A stretch of 64,000 nucleotides of DNA from Burkholderia ubonensis (GCF_902833085.1 NZ_CADFEB010000008.1:357858-421857); one strand, 5' to 3'. Positions 9,529 through 18,998 are shown, counted from the first letter of the stretch. Program-made: numbers and translations. Notes: a model not told the origin generated them from the sequence alone.

Positions 9529-9953
9529 CACGCCGGGCGACAGGCGAGCGCCACGCGCGCGGCGTCATCTCGCTCGAATTCGTGCTGATGCTGCCGTTCC
9601 TGCTGATGGTGCTGCTCGGCATCATCGACGTGAGCCTGATCCTGTGCGACAAGGCGGTCATCACGAACGCGAGCCGCGAGGCGGCGCGCGCGGGCGTCGT
9701 CGTGCGCTCGCCGATGCTGACCACGACGCAGGTCGCCGGCGTCGCGCTCAACTACACGCAGAACAGCCTGATCACCGGCGGCGCCGCGACGACGCCGACC
9801 GTGAACGTCACCCAGGCGAACGGCACGACGTCGGGCAGCGCGCTGACGGTGACCGTGACCTATACGTACTCAGGGCTCGTGCTGGGCTCCGCGTTCAGCG
9901 CGCTGACCGGCCCGGTCACGGTGTCGGCGACTTCGGTGATGCTGTATGAATGA
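9525..9953 (+). CDS. tadE: TadE-family pseudopilin
   Basis: Minor pseudopilin of the Tad apparatus, processed by the CpaA peptidase and needed for pilus assembly. The 142-residue protein has a basic N-terminus. The cleavage-type motif G-V-I-S-L-E-F has Glu at +5 after Gly and leads into a hydrophobic helix (L-M-L-P-F-L-L-M-V-L-L-G), then a periplasmic Thr/Val-rich domain. It starts inside the last codons of tadD (ATGA) and overlaps tadG by 8 bases. Confidence 0.9.
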   Translation: MTRRATGERHARGVISLEFVLMLPFLLMVLLGIIDVSLILCDKAVITNASREAARAGVVVRSPMLTTTQVAGVALNYTQNSLITGGAATTPTVNVTQANGTTSGSALTVTVTYTYSGLVLGSAFSALTGPVTVSATSVMLYE

Positions 9954-10983
9954 CGCGGGCCGCGAAAGTACCGCATCCGCGCGGCAGCGCGGCTCCGTCG
10001 CGCTGTTCTTCCTGCTGTTCCTGATTCCGCTGCTGATGTTCGGCGCGCTGGCGATCGACGTCGCGTGGGTGGCGGTGGTCCGCAACCAGTTGCAGAACGC
10101 CGCTGACGCGGCCGCGATCGCGGGGGCGGATGCGTTGATGGCGCCGAGCGGCGGCGCGCTGAACTGGTCGCAGGCGGCAACGGCGGCGAGCGGCGCGGTC
10201 GCGCAGAACTCGGCCGCCGGCAGCGCACTGTCGACCGGCACGGTCGCCGCCGGCTACTGGAACCTGGGGCGCAGCCCCGCGACGATGCAGGCGGCCACCA
10301 TCACGCCCGGCACCTACGACGCGCCGGCGGTGCAGGTCACCGTGTCGCGCGCGCCGGGCGTGAACGGCGGGATGATTCCGCTGCTGCTCGGCGGCCTGCT
10401 CGGGATTCCCGGCGCGTCCGGCAGCGCGACCGCGGTGGCGGTGCTGGCGGCGCCCGGCGGGGTGGCGGCCGGCGGCCTGTTCCCGGTCGCGATCGACCAG
10501 TGCGTGTACAACCAGTACTGGAATGCGGCGACCAACCAGCCGCTGATCAATCCGCTGACGGGCCTGCCGTACGAATTCATCATCACGAACGGCCAGACCT
10601 ACGGCGCGACGTGCATGGGCGGGCAGTGGACGTCGTTCCAGTCGACCGCGAACGACGTGACGACGATGGCGGGCCTGATGGCGACCGGCAATCCCGCGCA
10701 GCTCAGCATCGGCGACAGCATCTGGCTCGCGACCGGCGTGAAGGCCACGCTCTACACGTCGGTGCCGGTCGGCACGACGGTGGTGCTGCCCGTCGTCACG
10801 CAGACGGCCACCAGCACCTACGTTCCGGTCGTCGCGTTCGCGGCGTTTCACATCGACGTGTCGCTCGGCGGCACCTACAAGTACATCCAGGGCCACTTCG
10901 TCGCGGGCGTCAAGATGACCGGCGTCGCGAGCGGCGTCGGGCCGTACTACGGCGTGTATGCGCCGCCGAGGCTCGCGTTGTGA
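9946..10983 (+). CDS. tadG: TadG-like pilus assembly protein
   Basis: Last gene of the Tad operon. The 345-residue protein has a short basic N-terminus ending Arg-Gly-Ser. One hydrophobic helix (V-A-L-F-F-L-L-F-L-I-P-L-L) follows, then the N-N/Q-L-Q-N-A-A-D-A-A-A-I-A-G-A-D stretch diagnostic of the TadE/G 'Flp pilus-assembly' family. The rest is a Gly/Thr/Val-rich extracytoplasmic domain with no von Willebrand A motif that I can see, so it is a shorter TadG than those of Aggregatibacter. Its last 37 bases overlap the end of the convergent glycosyltransferase gene. Confidence 0.85.
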   Translation: MNDAGRESTASARQRGSVALFFLLFLIPLLMFGALAIDVAWVAVVRNQLQNAADAAAIAGADALMAPSGGALNWSQAATAASGAVAQNSAAGSALSTGTVAAGYWNLGRSPATMQAATITPGTYDAPAVQVTVSRAPGVNGGMIPLLLGGLLGIPGASGSATAVAVLAAPGGVAAGGLFPVAIDQCVYNQYWNAATNQPLINPLTGLPYEFIITNGQTYGATCMGGQWTSFQSTANDVTTMAGLMATGNPAQLSIGDSIWLATGVKATLYTSVPVGTTVVLPVVTQTATSTYVPVVAFAAFHIDVSLGGTYKYIQGHFVAGVKMTGVASGVGPYYGVYAPPRLAL

Positions 10984-12230
10984 GCCAGGGTCTGTTCATG
11001 CATGGAATGCGCGCGGCGCAGCAGCATGAGCAGCGCCCCCAGCGTCACGGCCGGCCCGATCTGCGGCGCGTGGAACACCGGGTTCAGGTATTCGTACAGC
11101 GGCAGCGCCCACATCAGCGCGATCATCGCCTGCTCGCCGCGCAGCCAGCCGTCGCGCCAGCCGATCGCCAGCATGCACGCGAGCGCGACGCCGAGCCACG
11201 CGAGCTCGTAGTGCCACACGTACGGATTCGACGCGAGCGTCGCGACCATCAGCATCGCGGCGCGCAGGCGCGGGTCGCGCGAGCGCGCCCACACGACGCA
11301 CGCGGCCGCGATCGCGATCGCGGCGACGCACGCCTGCGCGGCATACGCGGCCGCCACCGGCAGGCCCGCGAGGCGGAACGCCGCGAACGGCGTCGGCGAC
11401 GCGAACCAGAACACGATGCCGTGCTCGAGGATCAGCGCGCGGGCGAGCCCCGTGCTGGCCACGAACAGGCGCAGCGATTCGACGCCGCACACCAGCACGC
11501 TGAGCGCGGCGAAGCCGGTCGTCGCGAGCGCGGCCCACGCGAACGTGCGCCACGCGCGCGCGGCCGCCAGCACGAACGGAAACAGCAGCGCCATCTGCGG
11601 CTTCACCGACAGCAGGCCGATGCAAAGGCCCGCCCACGCGGGCCGGCGGTCGGCCCAGCAGACGGCCAGCGCCGCGCACGCCGCGGTCAGGAACGCGTTC
11701 TGCCCGAACATCGCGGTGACGAACACGCACGGGCTCGCGACCAGCGCGAACGCGCCGACGCGCTTCATGCGGGGGCCGGCGCCGGGAATCGCGGCGAACC
11801 CGGACACGCGCCACACGGCGACCCCGAGCAGCGCGACGCCGAACGCGACGAACAGCGGATAGCCGAGTGCGAACGGCAGCAGCGACAGCGGCGCGACCAT
11901 CATCAGGTAGGTGGGCGGGTACAGCCACGCGAGAAAGCCCTCGCGGTGGAAATGCGGGAACATCCGGGCCGACATCCGCGAGAAGGTCGGGAAATCGTAG
12001 GCCTGCCAAGGGTCGCCGTGCAGCATCACGTAGGACGCCGACCAGAACACCGAGTAGTCCGAGCCGGGGCGCGACGCGACGGGCCCGTGATGCGCGACCC
12101 ACGCCCAGATCGACAGGAAGATCGCATAGAACGCCAGCACGAACGCGCTGTACGCGACGACCCGCGCGGGCGTCAGCCAGGCGCGCACGGGGTGGTGCGC
12201 CGCTTGCGCCGATTGTCGGGGGATGTCCAT
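10947..12230 (-). CDS. GT87-type (DUF2029) membrane glycosyltransferase
   Basis: Polytopic inner-membrane protein of about 427 residues with roughly ten hydrophobic segments. The first loop carries the acidic motif S-D-Y-S-V-F-W. The pattern matches DUF2029/GT87 polyprenol-phosphate-mannose-dependent mannosyltransferases, which add a sugar from a lipid carrier on the periplasmic face. The partner GT2 gene 26 bases upstream encodes a plausible maker of that lipid-linked sugar. Start ATG 12230 is used; ATG 12239 is an alternative three codons upstream. Substrate and acceptor are unknown. The 3' end overlaps tadG on the other strand. Confidence 0.75.
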   Translation of the reverse strand: MDIPRQSAQAAHHPVRAWLTPARVVAYSAFVLAFYAIFLSIWAWVAHHGPVASRPGSDYSVFWSASYVMLHGDPWQAYDFPTFSRMSARMFPHFHREGFLAWLYPPTYLMMVAPLSLLPFALGYPLFVAFGVALLGVAVWRVSGFAAIPGAGPRMKRVGAFALVASPCVFVTAMFGQNAFLTAACAALAVCWADRRPAWAGLCIGLLSVKPQMALLFPFVLAAARAWRTFAWAALATTGFAALSVLVCGVESLRLFVASTGLARALILEHGIVFWFASPTPFAAFRLAGLPVAAAYAAQACVAAIAIAAACVVWARSRDPRLRAAMLMVATLASNPYVWHYELAWLGVALACMLAIGWRDGWLRGEQAMIALMWALPLYEYLNPVFHAPQIGPAVTLGALLMLLRRAHSMHEQTLAHNASLGGAYTP

Positions 12231-12256
12231 GGGCGGCATGCGGGCTTGCGGGGTTC

Positions 12257-13372
12257 CTATTTGGCCGAGAGCTTCCTGGCGGGGTGACCGGCCGTCGCCG
12301 GCGCGGCCGGCCGGCGGCGTGGGGCGGCCACGCGCTGGGCCGCGGTCCGCTTGACCGGAAACTGCAGCAGCTTCGACGCCGGATGCGCGTGGCCGTGACG
12401 CTCGGGCGGCGCGTCCGCGTGGCTGTCGGCGCCGTAGCGGCGCCGCACGAGATAGACGGGGCGTTGCTTCGACTCGTGGTAGATGCGGCCGAGGTATTCG
12501 CCGATCACGCCGATGCCGACCAGCTGGATGCCGCCCATGAACAGCAGGACGGAGATCAGCGACGCATAGCCGTGCACGGGGTTGCCGAACAGCAGCGTGC
12601 GCACGACGATGAACCCGCCGTACGCGAGCGCCAGCAGCGCGAACGCGAGGCCGACGTAGGTCCACACGCGCAGCGGCACGGTGCTGAAGCTCGTGATGCC
12701 TTCGAGCGCGAAGTTCCAGCGCCGCCAGCCGGAGAATTTCGAGCGGCCGCCGCTGCGCGGCGCGCGCGTGTATTCGAGGATCGCGGTGCGGTAGCCGACC
12801 CACGCGAACAGGCCCTTCATGAAGCGCCGCCGTTCCGGCAGCGCGCGCAGCGCGTCGATCACCTGCCGGTCCATCAGGCGGAAATCGCCGACGTTTTCCG
12901 GCATCTCGACTTCGGACAGCGCATTGTGCACGCGATAGTAGAGCGCGGCGGCCGCGCGCTGCATGAACGGATCGCACATCCGGTTGGTGCGCTTCGCGGC
13001 GACGACCTCGGCGCCGGCGCGCCAGTGCTCGATCATCGCGGGGATCAGCGCGGGCGGGTCCTGCAGGTCGGCGTCGAGCAGGATCGCCGCGGCGCCGGCC
13101 GCTTCGTCGAGGCCGGCGGTGAGCGCGGCTTCCTTGCCGAAGCGGCGGGTGAGGTCGACGATGCGCACGCGCGGGTCGCCGGCTGCGACGGCGATCAGCC
13201 GGTCGAGCGTGCGGTCGCGGCTGCCGTCGTTGACGCAGACGATCTCGAAGCGGACCGCTTCGACCGAATCGAGAATCGGCAGGGTGGCGGAGAAGAATGC
13301 GCCGATCGCTTCGTCTTCGTCATGAAACGGCACGACGAGCGATACCAGCGGTTTTCTGGCGTGCGTGGACAT
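12257..13372 (-). CDS. GtrB/ArnC-like GT2 glycosyltransferase
   Basis: Family-2 glycosyltransferase predicted to transfer a sugar from a nucleotide donor to undecaprenyl phosphate at the cytoplasmic face. The 371-residue protein has the GT-A fold with V-V-P-F-H-D-E-D near the start, V-N-D-G-S-R-D-R-T, and the metal-binding D-A-D-L-Q-D-P-P. Two C-terminal membrane helices (about 225-300) are typical of GtrB/ArnC/DPM1-like enzymes. A basic, Pro/Ala-rich tail of about 50 residues is extra. The start at 13372 follows a GGGGGA site. It probably forms an operon with the GT87 gene downstream. Confidence 0.85.
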   Translation of the reverse strand: MSTHARKPLVSLVVPFHDEDEAIGAFFSATLPILDSVEAVRFEIVCVNDGSRDRTLDRLIAVAAGDPRVRIVDLTRRFGKEAALTAGLDEAAGAAAILLDADLQDPPALIPAMIEHWRAGAEVVAAKRTNRMCDPFMQRAAAALYYRVHNALSEVEMPENVGDFRLMDRQVIDALRALPERRRFMKGLFAWVGYRTAILEYTRAPRSGGRSKFSGWRRWNFALEGITSFSTVPLRVWTYVGLAFALLALAYGGFIVVRTLLFGNPVHGYASLISVLLFMGGIQLVGIGVIGEYLGRIYHESKQRPVYLVRRRYGADSHADAPPERHGHAHPASKLLQFPVKRTAAQRVAAPRRRPAAPATAGHPARKLSAK

Positions 13373-13508
13373 GCGTTCCCCCGAAAGATCGGTCGGCGCT
13401 GCAATGCATTGCGTGGCAGGCTTGCCGGCCATTGTACGCAGGAAACGGCGATTCGTAACATGGAAGCGCGGGTTTGTGCGGAGGCCGTTTCGGCGGTGAA
13501 GCCCTGTT

Positions 13509-14834
13509 TTACGGGCGGTCGCGGCGATGCTCGCGCTCGGCGCGCATGCGCGGTTCGAGGCGCACCCGGGCGTTCTTGGGGCGAAGGGAGAACCAGCCTT
13601 GCGGGGTCACCGGCCCCAGGATCGTCATGTCCCAGTGCTCGACCCAGTAAGCCAGCGAAACGGCCAGGTCCATCATGGCCATTCCGGTGCCGGGGCAGGC
13701 TCGCTCACCGACGCCGAATGGAAAATACGCACCCTGCGGCCAGGTCGGGGCTTCCAGGAAGCGCTCGGGCCGGAACGCATCGGGCTCGGGAAACCAGCGT
13801 GCGTCGCGATGCGTGATCCAGCTGGAAATCATCACGATATCGCCGCGCGCGAGCGGGGTTCCCGACACGGTCATGGAGCGCGACAGCTGGCGCGGCACCA
13901 GCGCATAAGCCGGCGGGTACAGGCGCAGGGTTTCCTGAATCACGGCGCGCAGCAACGGAGCCCGGTGCAGGTCCTGCAGTTGATTCACGCCGGACCAGTC
14001 GATCGCGGCGAGCTCCTTGCGTAGCGCGGCCAGCACCTCGGGATGCCGGGCCAGCAGCAATTGCGCCCAGGCCAGCGTTGCGCCGGTGGCCTGGTGCGAG
14101 GCCATCAGCAGCGTGGCGAGGTCGTCACGATGCATGACCAGCGGGCGTTGCGATTCCTTTGCGACCTGCTCGATCTGCGCACGCATCACGCGCAGGGCCC
14201 AGCGCTTGCGCGGGCACATCTTGCTCGGAAACCAGTGGCCGAGGGGAAGCCCCGTGCTGGATTCGAGCAAGGCGACGCGCGACAGGATGCGCACGGCCTT
14301 GGCAATGGTTTCCGCATTCGGACCAAGATCGATGTCGAACAATGCATGGCCGGCCAGCGTGACGCTGTAGGCGGCCATTTCCAGATCCAGATCGACCACC
14401 TGGCCCGGCGCGATACGCGCCGACCAGTGTCGGGCGATGCGCTGAATCTCCGGTACGGCCGGCGACTGGATATGCGGGCGCACCGTCTGGCGCTGACGAC
14501 GCGCCGCTTCGCCTTCCTTCATCATGAAGCTGGACCCGTTCCACTGGCGCATGATGCACAGGCTGGGTTCCCAGCGCCGCAGGTCGGCGCGATGGGAGAC
14601 CATCAGCTCACGGATCGCATCGGGATGAAACAGGCACCAGAGCCGCTTCACACCCATTCGCACGCTCGCGAGATCGGGCGAGGTCCGGTGCATGTCGGCC
14701 AGCCACTTCAACGGATCGCGCTGAATTTCCAGCCAGTGATTCAGGCCGGCATCCGGCAACTTCCAGGATTTGCGGCGCAAGGCCAGACGCTTGCGGACGG
14801 GGCAGGTCGTGACGGTCGAGGTGTCGGAGCTCAT
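13509..14834 (-). CDS. Cytochrome P450 with atypical I-helix
   Basis: Heme-thiolate protein of 441 residues. It carries E-T-L-R (301-304) as the ExxR motif and the heme loop F-G-V-G-E-R-A-C-P-G with the thiolate at Cys380. The I-helix reads A245-S-H-Q-A-T250, where most P450s have A-G-x-(E/D)-T-(T/S). The acidic residue is Gln and the adjacent Thr is Ala, so the normal proton relay for oxygen activation is altered. Peroxide use or a non-monooxygenase reaction is possible. No ferredoxin or reductase gene lies beside it. GC3 looks lower than in the flanking genes, suggesting acquisition. Substrate unknown. Confidence 0.9.
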   Translation of the reverse strand: MSSDTSTVTTCPVRKRLALRRKSWKLPDAGLNHWLEIQRDPLKWLADMHRTSPDLASVRMGVKRLWCLFHPDAIRELMVSHRADLRRWEPSLCIMRQWNGSSFMMKEGEAARRQRQTVRPHIQSPAVPEIQRIARHWSARIAPGQVVDLDLEMAAYSVTLAGHALFDIDLGPNAETIAKAVRILSRVALLESSTGLPLGHWFPSKMCPRKRWALRVMRAQIEQVAKESQRPLVMHRDDLATLLMASHQATGATLAWAQLLLARHPEVLAALRKELAAIDWSGVNQLQDLHRAPLLRAVIQETLRLYPPAYALVPRQLSRSMTVSGTPLARGDIVMISSWITHRDARWFPEPDAFRPERFLEAPTWPQGAYFPFGVGERACPGTGMAMMDLAVSLAYWVEHWDMTILGPVTPQGWFSLRPKNARVRLEPRMRAEREHRRDRP

Positions 14835-14966
14835 TCGACGGGTTCAGGAAGGCGTTCTCGGATTCGTCGGCCGCCTCTATGGGGCGGTGGGACGGGCGTC
14901 GTGAATTCTATTACAACAGGCTCGAACCGCATGTCGCGGGTGCGGCAGGCCCGGCGCTCATCCGGA

Positions 14967-15845
14967 TCATTCGGCGCGCGCCACGCCCCGCAGGAACGCA
15001 CGCACGGCGGGCGCCTTCTCGAAGCGCCGGCACGCGAGCGCGAGCTCGGACGTGATCGGCTTGCCCGCGAGCGGCCGGTAGACGACGCCCGGCAGCGACA
15101 CGCAGCGGGCGAGCGCGTCCGGAATCACGGCGACCCAGCCGTTCACCGACACGCAGGCCAGCACCGCGAGCAGCCCGCCCGGGCGTGCGGCGATCATGGG
15201 CGCGAAGCGCCCGCGCCGCGCAACTTCCAGCGTGCCGAGCTCCTGCTCGGGCACCGCGAAGCGCGCGCCGGCCAGCGCGGCGGCCTTGATCGTCGCCATC
15301 TCGGCGAACGGCGAATCGGCCGGCACCGCCGCGACGAACACGTCGCGCTGCAGCGTGACGGTGCGGAGCTCGCCGGGCAGCGGCAGCGGCGGCCGCACGT
15401 AGGCGACGTCGAGCCGTCCCGCGTCGATCTGCTTCGCGACGTCGTCCATCGGCACCTCGCGCAGGTTGAGCTCGATGCGCGGATGCGCGGCGCGAAACGC
15501 GCCGACCGTGCGCTGCAGCGTGCCCGAATAGACCGCCGACGACACGTAGCCGACCTCGATTCGCCCCAGCTCGCCGCGCTCGGCCAGCGCCGCGAGCTCG
15601 CGGCCGCGCTGCAGGTGCTCGAGCGCGGCGCTCGCTTCGCCGAGGTAGGCCTCGCCCGCGGCGCTCAGCGCGACCGCGCGCCGCGACCGGTGAAACAGGC
15701 GCACGCCCAGCAGCCGTTCCGCTTCCTGGATCTGCCGCGTGAGCGCCGGCGGCGCCATGTCGAGTTCGTCGGCCGCGCGGGCGAAATGGAGATGGCGCGC
15801 GACGGCGAGGAACGCGCGGACGTGACGGAATTCGAGGCGGTCCAT
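14967..15845 (-). CDS. LysR-family regulator divergent to the efflux gene
   Basis: A 292-residue LysR-type regulator. The N-terminal winged helix-turn-helix (residues 1-62) contains F-L-A-V-A-R-H-L-H-F-A-R-A-A-D-E-L and P-P-A-L-T-R-Q-I. The substrate-binding domain follows (about 90-290). The ATG at 15845 (M-D-R-L-E-F) is chosen over a TTG at 15863. It is transcribed away from the drug-efflux gene with 100 bases between starts, the usual arrangement for a local regulator. That spacer contains ATTG-N10-CAAT (15847-15864), a possible binding half-pair. The inducer is unknown. Confidence 0.9.
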   Translation of the reverse strand: MDRLEFRHVRAFLAVARHLHFARAADELDMAPPALTRQIQEAERLLGVRLFHRSRRAVALSAAGEAYLGEASAALEHLQRGRELAALAERGELGRIEVGYVSSAVYSGTLQRTVGAFRAAHPRIELNLREVPMDDVAKQIDAGRLDVAYVRPPLPLPGELRTVTLQRDVFVAAVPADSPFAEMATIKAAALAGARFAVPEQELGTLEVARRGRFAPMIAARPGGLLAVLACVSVNGWVAVIPDALARCVSLPGVVYRPLAGKPITSELALACRRFEKAPAVRAFLRGVARAE

Positions 15846-15945
15846 GATTGCGGAAATCGTCAATAAAACTGCGTGGGAATATCAATGACGGGCAATACGG
15901 GCCAAGCCTAGCATAGGGCTCGCCCTTTCTGTTCCGGAGCCCCCG

Positions 15946-17499
15946 ATGTCCCAGTCCTCCCCGGCGCCGGCCGCGCCGCGCGCCGCCGTCCGCCTGCCCG
16001 CCGCCGCGACGCTCGCGGTCGCGTCCGCGACCTGTTCGCTGATCGTGCTCGACACCAACGTCGTCGCCGTGTCGCTGCCGAGCATCGCGCGCAGCTTCCA
16101 CGCGAGCTTTGCCGACATCGAGTGGGTCGTGAGCGCATACATGACCGCGTTCGCCGCGTGCCTGCTGCCCGCCGGCGGGCTCGCGGACCGCTTCGGCCGC
16201 AAGCGGATGCTGGCCGCGGGCCTCGCGATCTTCTTCGTCGCGTCGCTCGGCTGCGGGCTCGCGCCGTCGGCCGGCTGGCTGATCGCCGCGCGCGCGGTCT
16301 AGGGCGGCGGCGCGGCGCTGTTGCTGACGGCGGCGCTCGCGGTGATCGCGAACCGCTTTCCGGAAGGGCGCGAGCGCGCGCGCGCGTGGGCGGTGTGGGG
16401 GATGTGCATGGGCGTCGCGACCGCGATCGCGCCGCTCGTCGGCGGCGCGATCACGCAGTGGATCGGCTGGCGCTGGGTGTTCCTGCTCAACCTGCCGGCA
16501 TGCGCGCTGCTGGCCGTGGGCGCGCGCGTCGCGATCGACGAGTCGCGCGATCCGCACGCGAAGCGCGTCGACGCCGTCGGCAGCCTGCTGTTCGGCACGG
16601 CGCTCGCATGCGGGATCGCCGCGCTGATCGACGCGCCGTCGCACGGCTGGCTGTCGCCGGGCACGCTCGGCCGCTTCGCGCTCGGCGCCGCGCTGTTCGC
16701 GGGCTTCGTCGCCGCGGAGCGCTGGCAGGCGCGGCCGATGATCGACCTCGCGCTGTTCCGCGCGCCGCGCTTCGTCGGCGCGGTGCTGGCGATGTTCGGC
16801 TACGCGGCGTGCGCGCAGGTGATGATGACGTTCCTGCCGCTGTACCTGCAGAACGCGTTCGGCATGTCGGCGATCGACGCGGGGCTCGGCATGCTGCCGT
16901 TCGCGTTCGCGATGATCGTCGGGCCGTCGTTCGGCGCGGCGCTGGCGGCGCGCGTGTCGTCCGGCGGCGTGCTGGCCGGCGGGCTCGCGCTGATCGGCGC
17001 GGGCAACCTGCTGACCGCGGCGCTCACCGCGAGCGGCGACTATCGCCTCGTCGCGCTCGGGATGTTCGTGACGGGATGCGGCGCCGGCATCATGAACGGC
17101 GACACGCAGAAGGCGATCATGGCGTGCGTGCCGCCGCATCGCACCGGAATGGCGTCCGGCATCAGCACGACGACGCGCTTCTCCGCGATCGTGACGGCGG
17201 TTGGCGTGCTCGGCGCGGTGCTCGCCGCGCGCGCGCACGCGCAGCTCGACCGGCTGGTCGCGGCGACGCCCGGCCTGGGGCGCGTCGTCGATGCGCCGTT
17301 CATGTCGAGCCTGCTGGCCGGCGATCTGGCGCGCGCGCTCGAGCGCGTGCCGCCGCAGGCCGCGAAGGCGCTCGCGGCGGCCGCGCCCGCGGCGTTCGCG
17401 AGCGGGTTTGCCGATGCGCTGGTGTTGAGCGGCATGCTTGCGCTCGTCGGCGCGGTCGTCGTGATGAAGTTGCTTGCGCAACCGATGAAGCAGGGGTGA
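15946..17499 (+). pseudogene. DHA2-family MFS drug efflux gene interrupted by TAG
   Basis: Encodes an EmrB/QacA-like 14-helix proton/drug antiporter of about 517 codons, but codon 119 is TAG (16300-16302). The frame is continuous on both sides: residues 1-118 carry helices 1-4 and motif A (G-G-L-A-D-R-F-G-R-K-R). The rest resumes at once with G-G-G-A-A-L-L-L-T-A-A-L. Family members usually have Gln at this position (R-x-x-Q-G-x-G-G-A), so a single CAG to TAG change is the simplest explanation. Downstream codon use shows no decay, so the change is recent, a read error, or tolerated by suppression. Confidence 0.88.
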
Positions 17500-17541
17500 T
17501 GCACGCGCGCTGCACATGCGTTGCCGACCCGATCGTCGCGA

Positions 17542-18672
17542 TCAATGCGGTTTCGGCGCGCTGCGATGTGCGCGAGCGATGGTCGCCGGGCGTTGCTTCC
17601 CGCAGCGCGGCTCGTGTTTCCGCTCGTGATGCGGCGCGGTTTCCTCGCTCGGCGGCGCCTGCATTGCCGCCGCGCTGATCGCCGCGACGGCCGGCAGCGC
17701 CGCGTCGGCGTCGAGCCAGTCGCGCGTCGCCTGCGCGATCAGCGCGCGCAGCCAGCGCACGCCGTCGACGCATGGCCCGGCTTCGTCCCACGTCATCCGG
17801 TAGACGATGTCCGGCGGCTGGGCCGGCAGCGCGACGATCGCGAGCGGCAGCAGCTTCGCGTAATGCCGCGCGAGGCGAACCGTGGTCGTGAGGATCAGGT
17901 CCGAGCGGACGAGCGCATGCGCGGCGAGCTCGAAATGCGGCAGCGTGACCGCGATCCGGCGCTGCAGGCCGACGCGTTCGAGCTGCCGGTCGATCGCGCC
18001 GGACGCTTCGAGCCACGACGGCGTCGGGCACAGCTGCGGCGCGTGCGCGTAGTCGGCGGCCGTCATCGTCTCGCGCTTCGCGTGTCGGTGCGTGGCGCGC
18101 ATCAGGCAGACGACGCGGTCGTCGAACAGGTCGTCCTGCCGGAATCGCGACGCACGGGCGGGGCGATTGTCGATCACGAGGTCGAGCTCGCCGTCGGCGA
18201 GCGCGCGCTCGGCGTCGAAGCCGTCGCCGAGCGGATGGAACACCAGCCTCGCGTGCGGCGCGTGCTCGCGGAACAGCGCGACGAGCTTCGGCACGAACAG
18301 CACGTTCAGGTAATCGGGGCAGCCGATCCGGTAGGTGCGCACCGACGTGCGCGCGTCGAAAATCGGCTGCTGGTTGCGGATGAAGTCGATCACACGCAGC
18401 GCGTTGCGCAGCGGCTCGACGAGCCGCGCGCCGAACTCGGTCGGCACCATCCCGTAGCGGCTGCGCACCAGCAGCGGATCGCCGAGCAGCGTGCGCAAGC
18501 GCTTGAGCGCCGCGCTCGTCGCCGGCTGGGACAGGTTCAGGCGCACCGCCGCACGCGAGACCGTGCGCTCGGTCAGCAGCACGAGCAGGAGCCGCATCAG
18601 CCGCGCGTCGAGCGCCTCGAGCACGCCGGCGGCAGCGGCGTGCGGCCGGTTCGCGTCTAGGTCGTCCTGCAT
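17542..18672 (-). CDS. LysR-family regulator with long C-terminal tail
   Basis: A 376-residue NodD/LinR-like LysR regulator. The helix-turn-helix is around residues 25-85 (T-V-S-R-A-A-V-R-L-N-L-S-Q-P-A-T-S), followed by the PBP2-type effector domain to about 320. The last 55 residues are rich in His, Arg, Pro and Ala and have no counterpart in ordinary LysR proteins of about 300 residues. The tail may be unstructured. The gene is convergent with the interrupted efflux gene and divergent from the lipoprotein gene at 18999, with a 326-base spacer between them. Confidence 0.85.
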   Translation of the reverse strand: MQDDLDANRPHAAAAGVLEALDARLMRLLLVLLTERTVSRAAVRLNLSQPATSAALKRLRTLLGDPLLVRSRYGMVPTEFGARLVEPLRNALRVIDFIRNQQPIFDARTSVRTYRIGCPDYLNVLFVPKLVALFREHAPHARLVFHPLGDGFDAERALADGELDLVIDNRPARASRFRQDDLFDDRVVCLMRATHRHAKRETMTAADYAHAPQLCPTPSWLEASGAIDRQLERVGLQRRIAVTLPHFELAAHALVRSDLILTTTVRLARHYAKLLPLAIVALPAQPPDIVYRMTWDEAGPCVDGVRWLRALIAQATRDWLDADAALPAVAAISAAAMQAPPSEETAPHHERKHEPRCGKQRPATIARAHRSAPKPH

Positions 18673-18944
18673 CGCGGGCGGCCGAAACGTGACGCAAGGC
18701 GGCGCGCGAGGCCGGCGCGGCGAGTGGCTTCGGGTGGCACGCCGAGGTCTCCTTCCATGTGGGGCGCGAGCGCATGCGGCGCGTGCGCGCGGTTCGGGCC
18801 CGGATGCCGCGGAGCTTGTTTGCCGGATTCGTCCGCGAGTATGGGCAACCCGCGCAGCAATGGGAAATTAAATATTCGGGTGAATGGCATTTGGAATATG
18901 AATGGAGCCGGATCGGCTCCCGAGCGTGACGCCCATCACCCATG

Positions 18945-18959
18945 TGGCACGGGAGTTGC
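18945..18959 (+). promoter_or_regulatory. Sigma-54 (-24/-12) promoter of the repeat lipoprotein
   Basis: The sequence TGGCACGGGAGTTGC matches the RpoN consensus TGGCACG-N4-TTGC at every fixed base, with 10 bases between the GG and GC elements. It lies 39 bases before the ATG at 18999. A 7-base inverted repeat GGAGCCG-GAT-CGGCTCC (18904-18920) sits just upstream, and the region 18860-18900 is A+T-rich, which could help IHF-type bending. A receiver-less sigma-54 activator is encoded 600 bases downstream. Confidence 0.82.
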
Positions 18960-18998
18960 GCGTTCTGGTGTGCGGTTTTCTACAACACGGGAGGTGTC

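Noticed and set aside
14911..17517. 868-codon minus-strand open frame across the LysR gene and the efflux gene
   Set aside because: Arg/Ala/His-rich with no domain. The real genes on both strands explain the openness.
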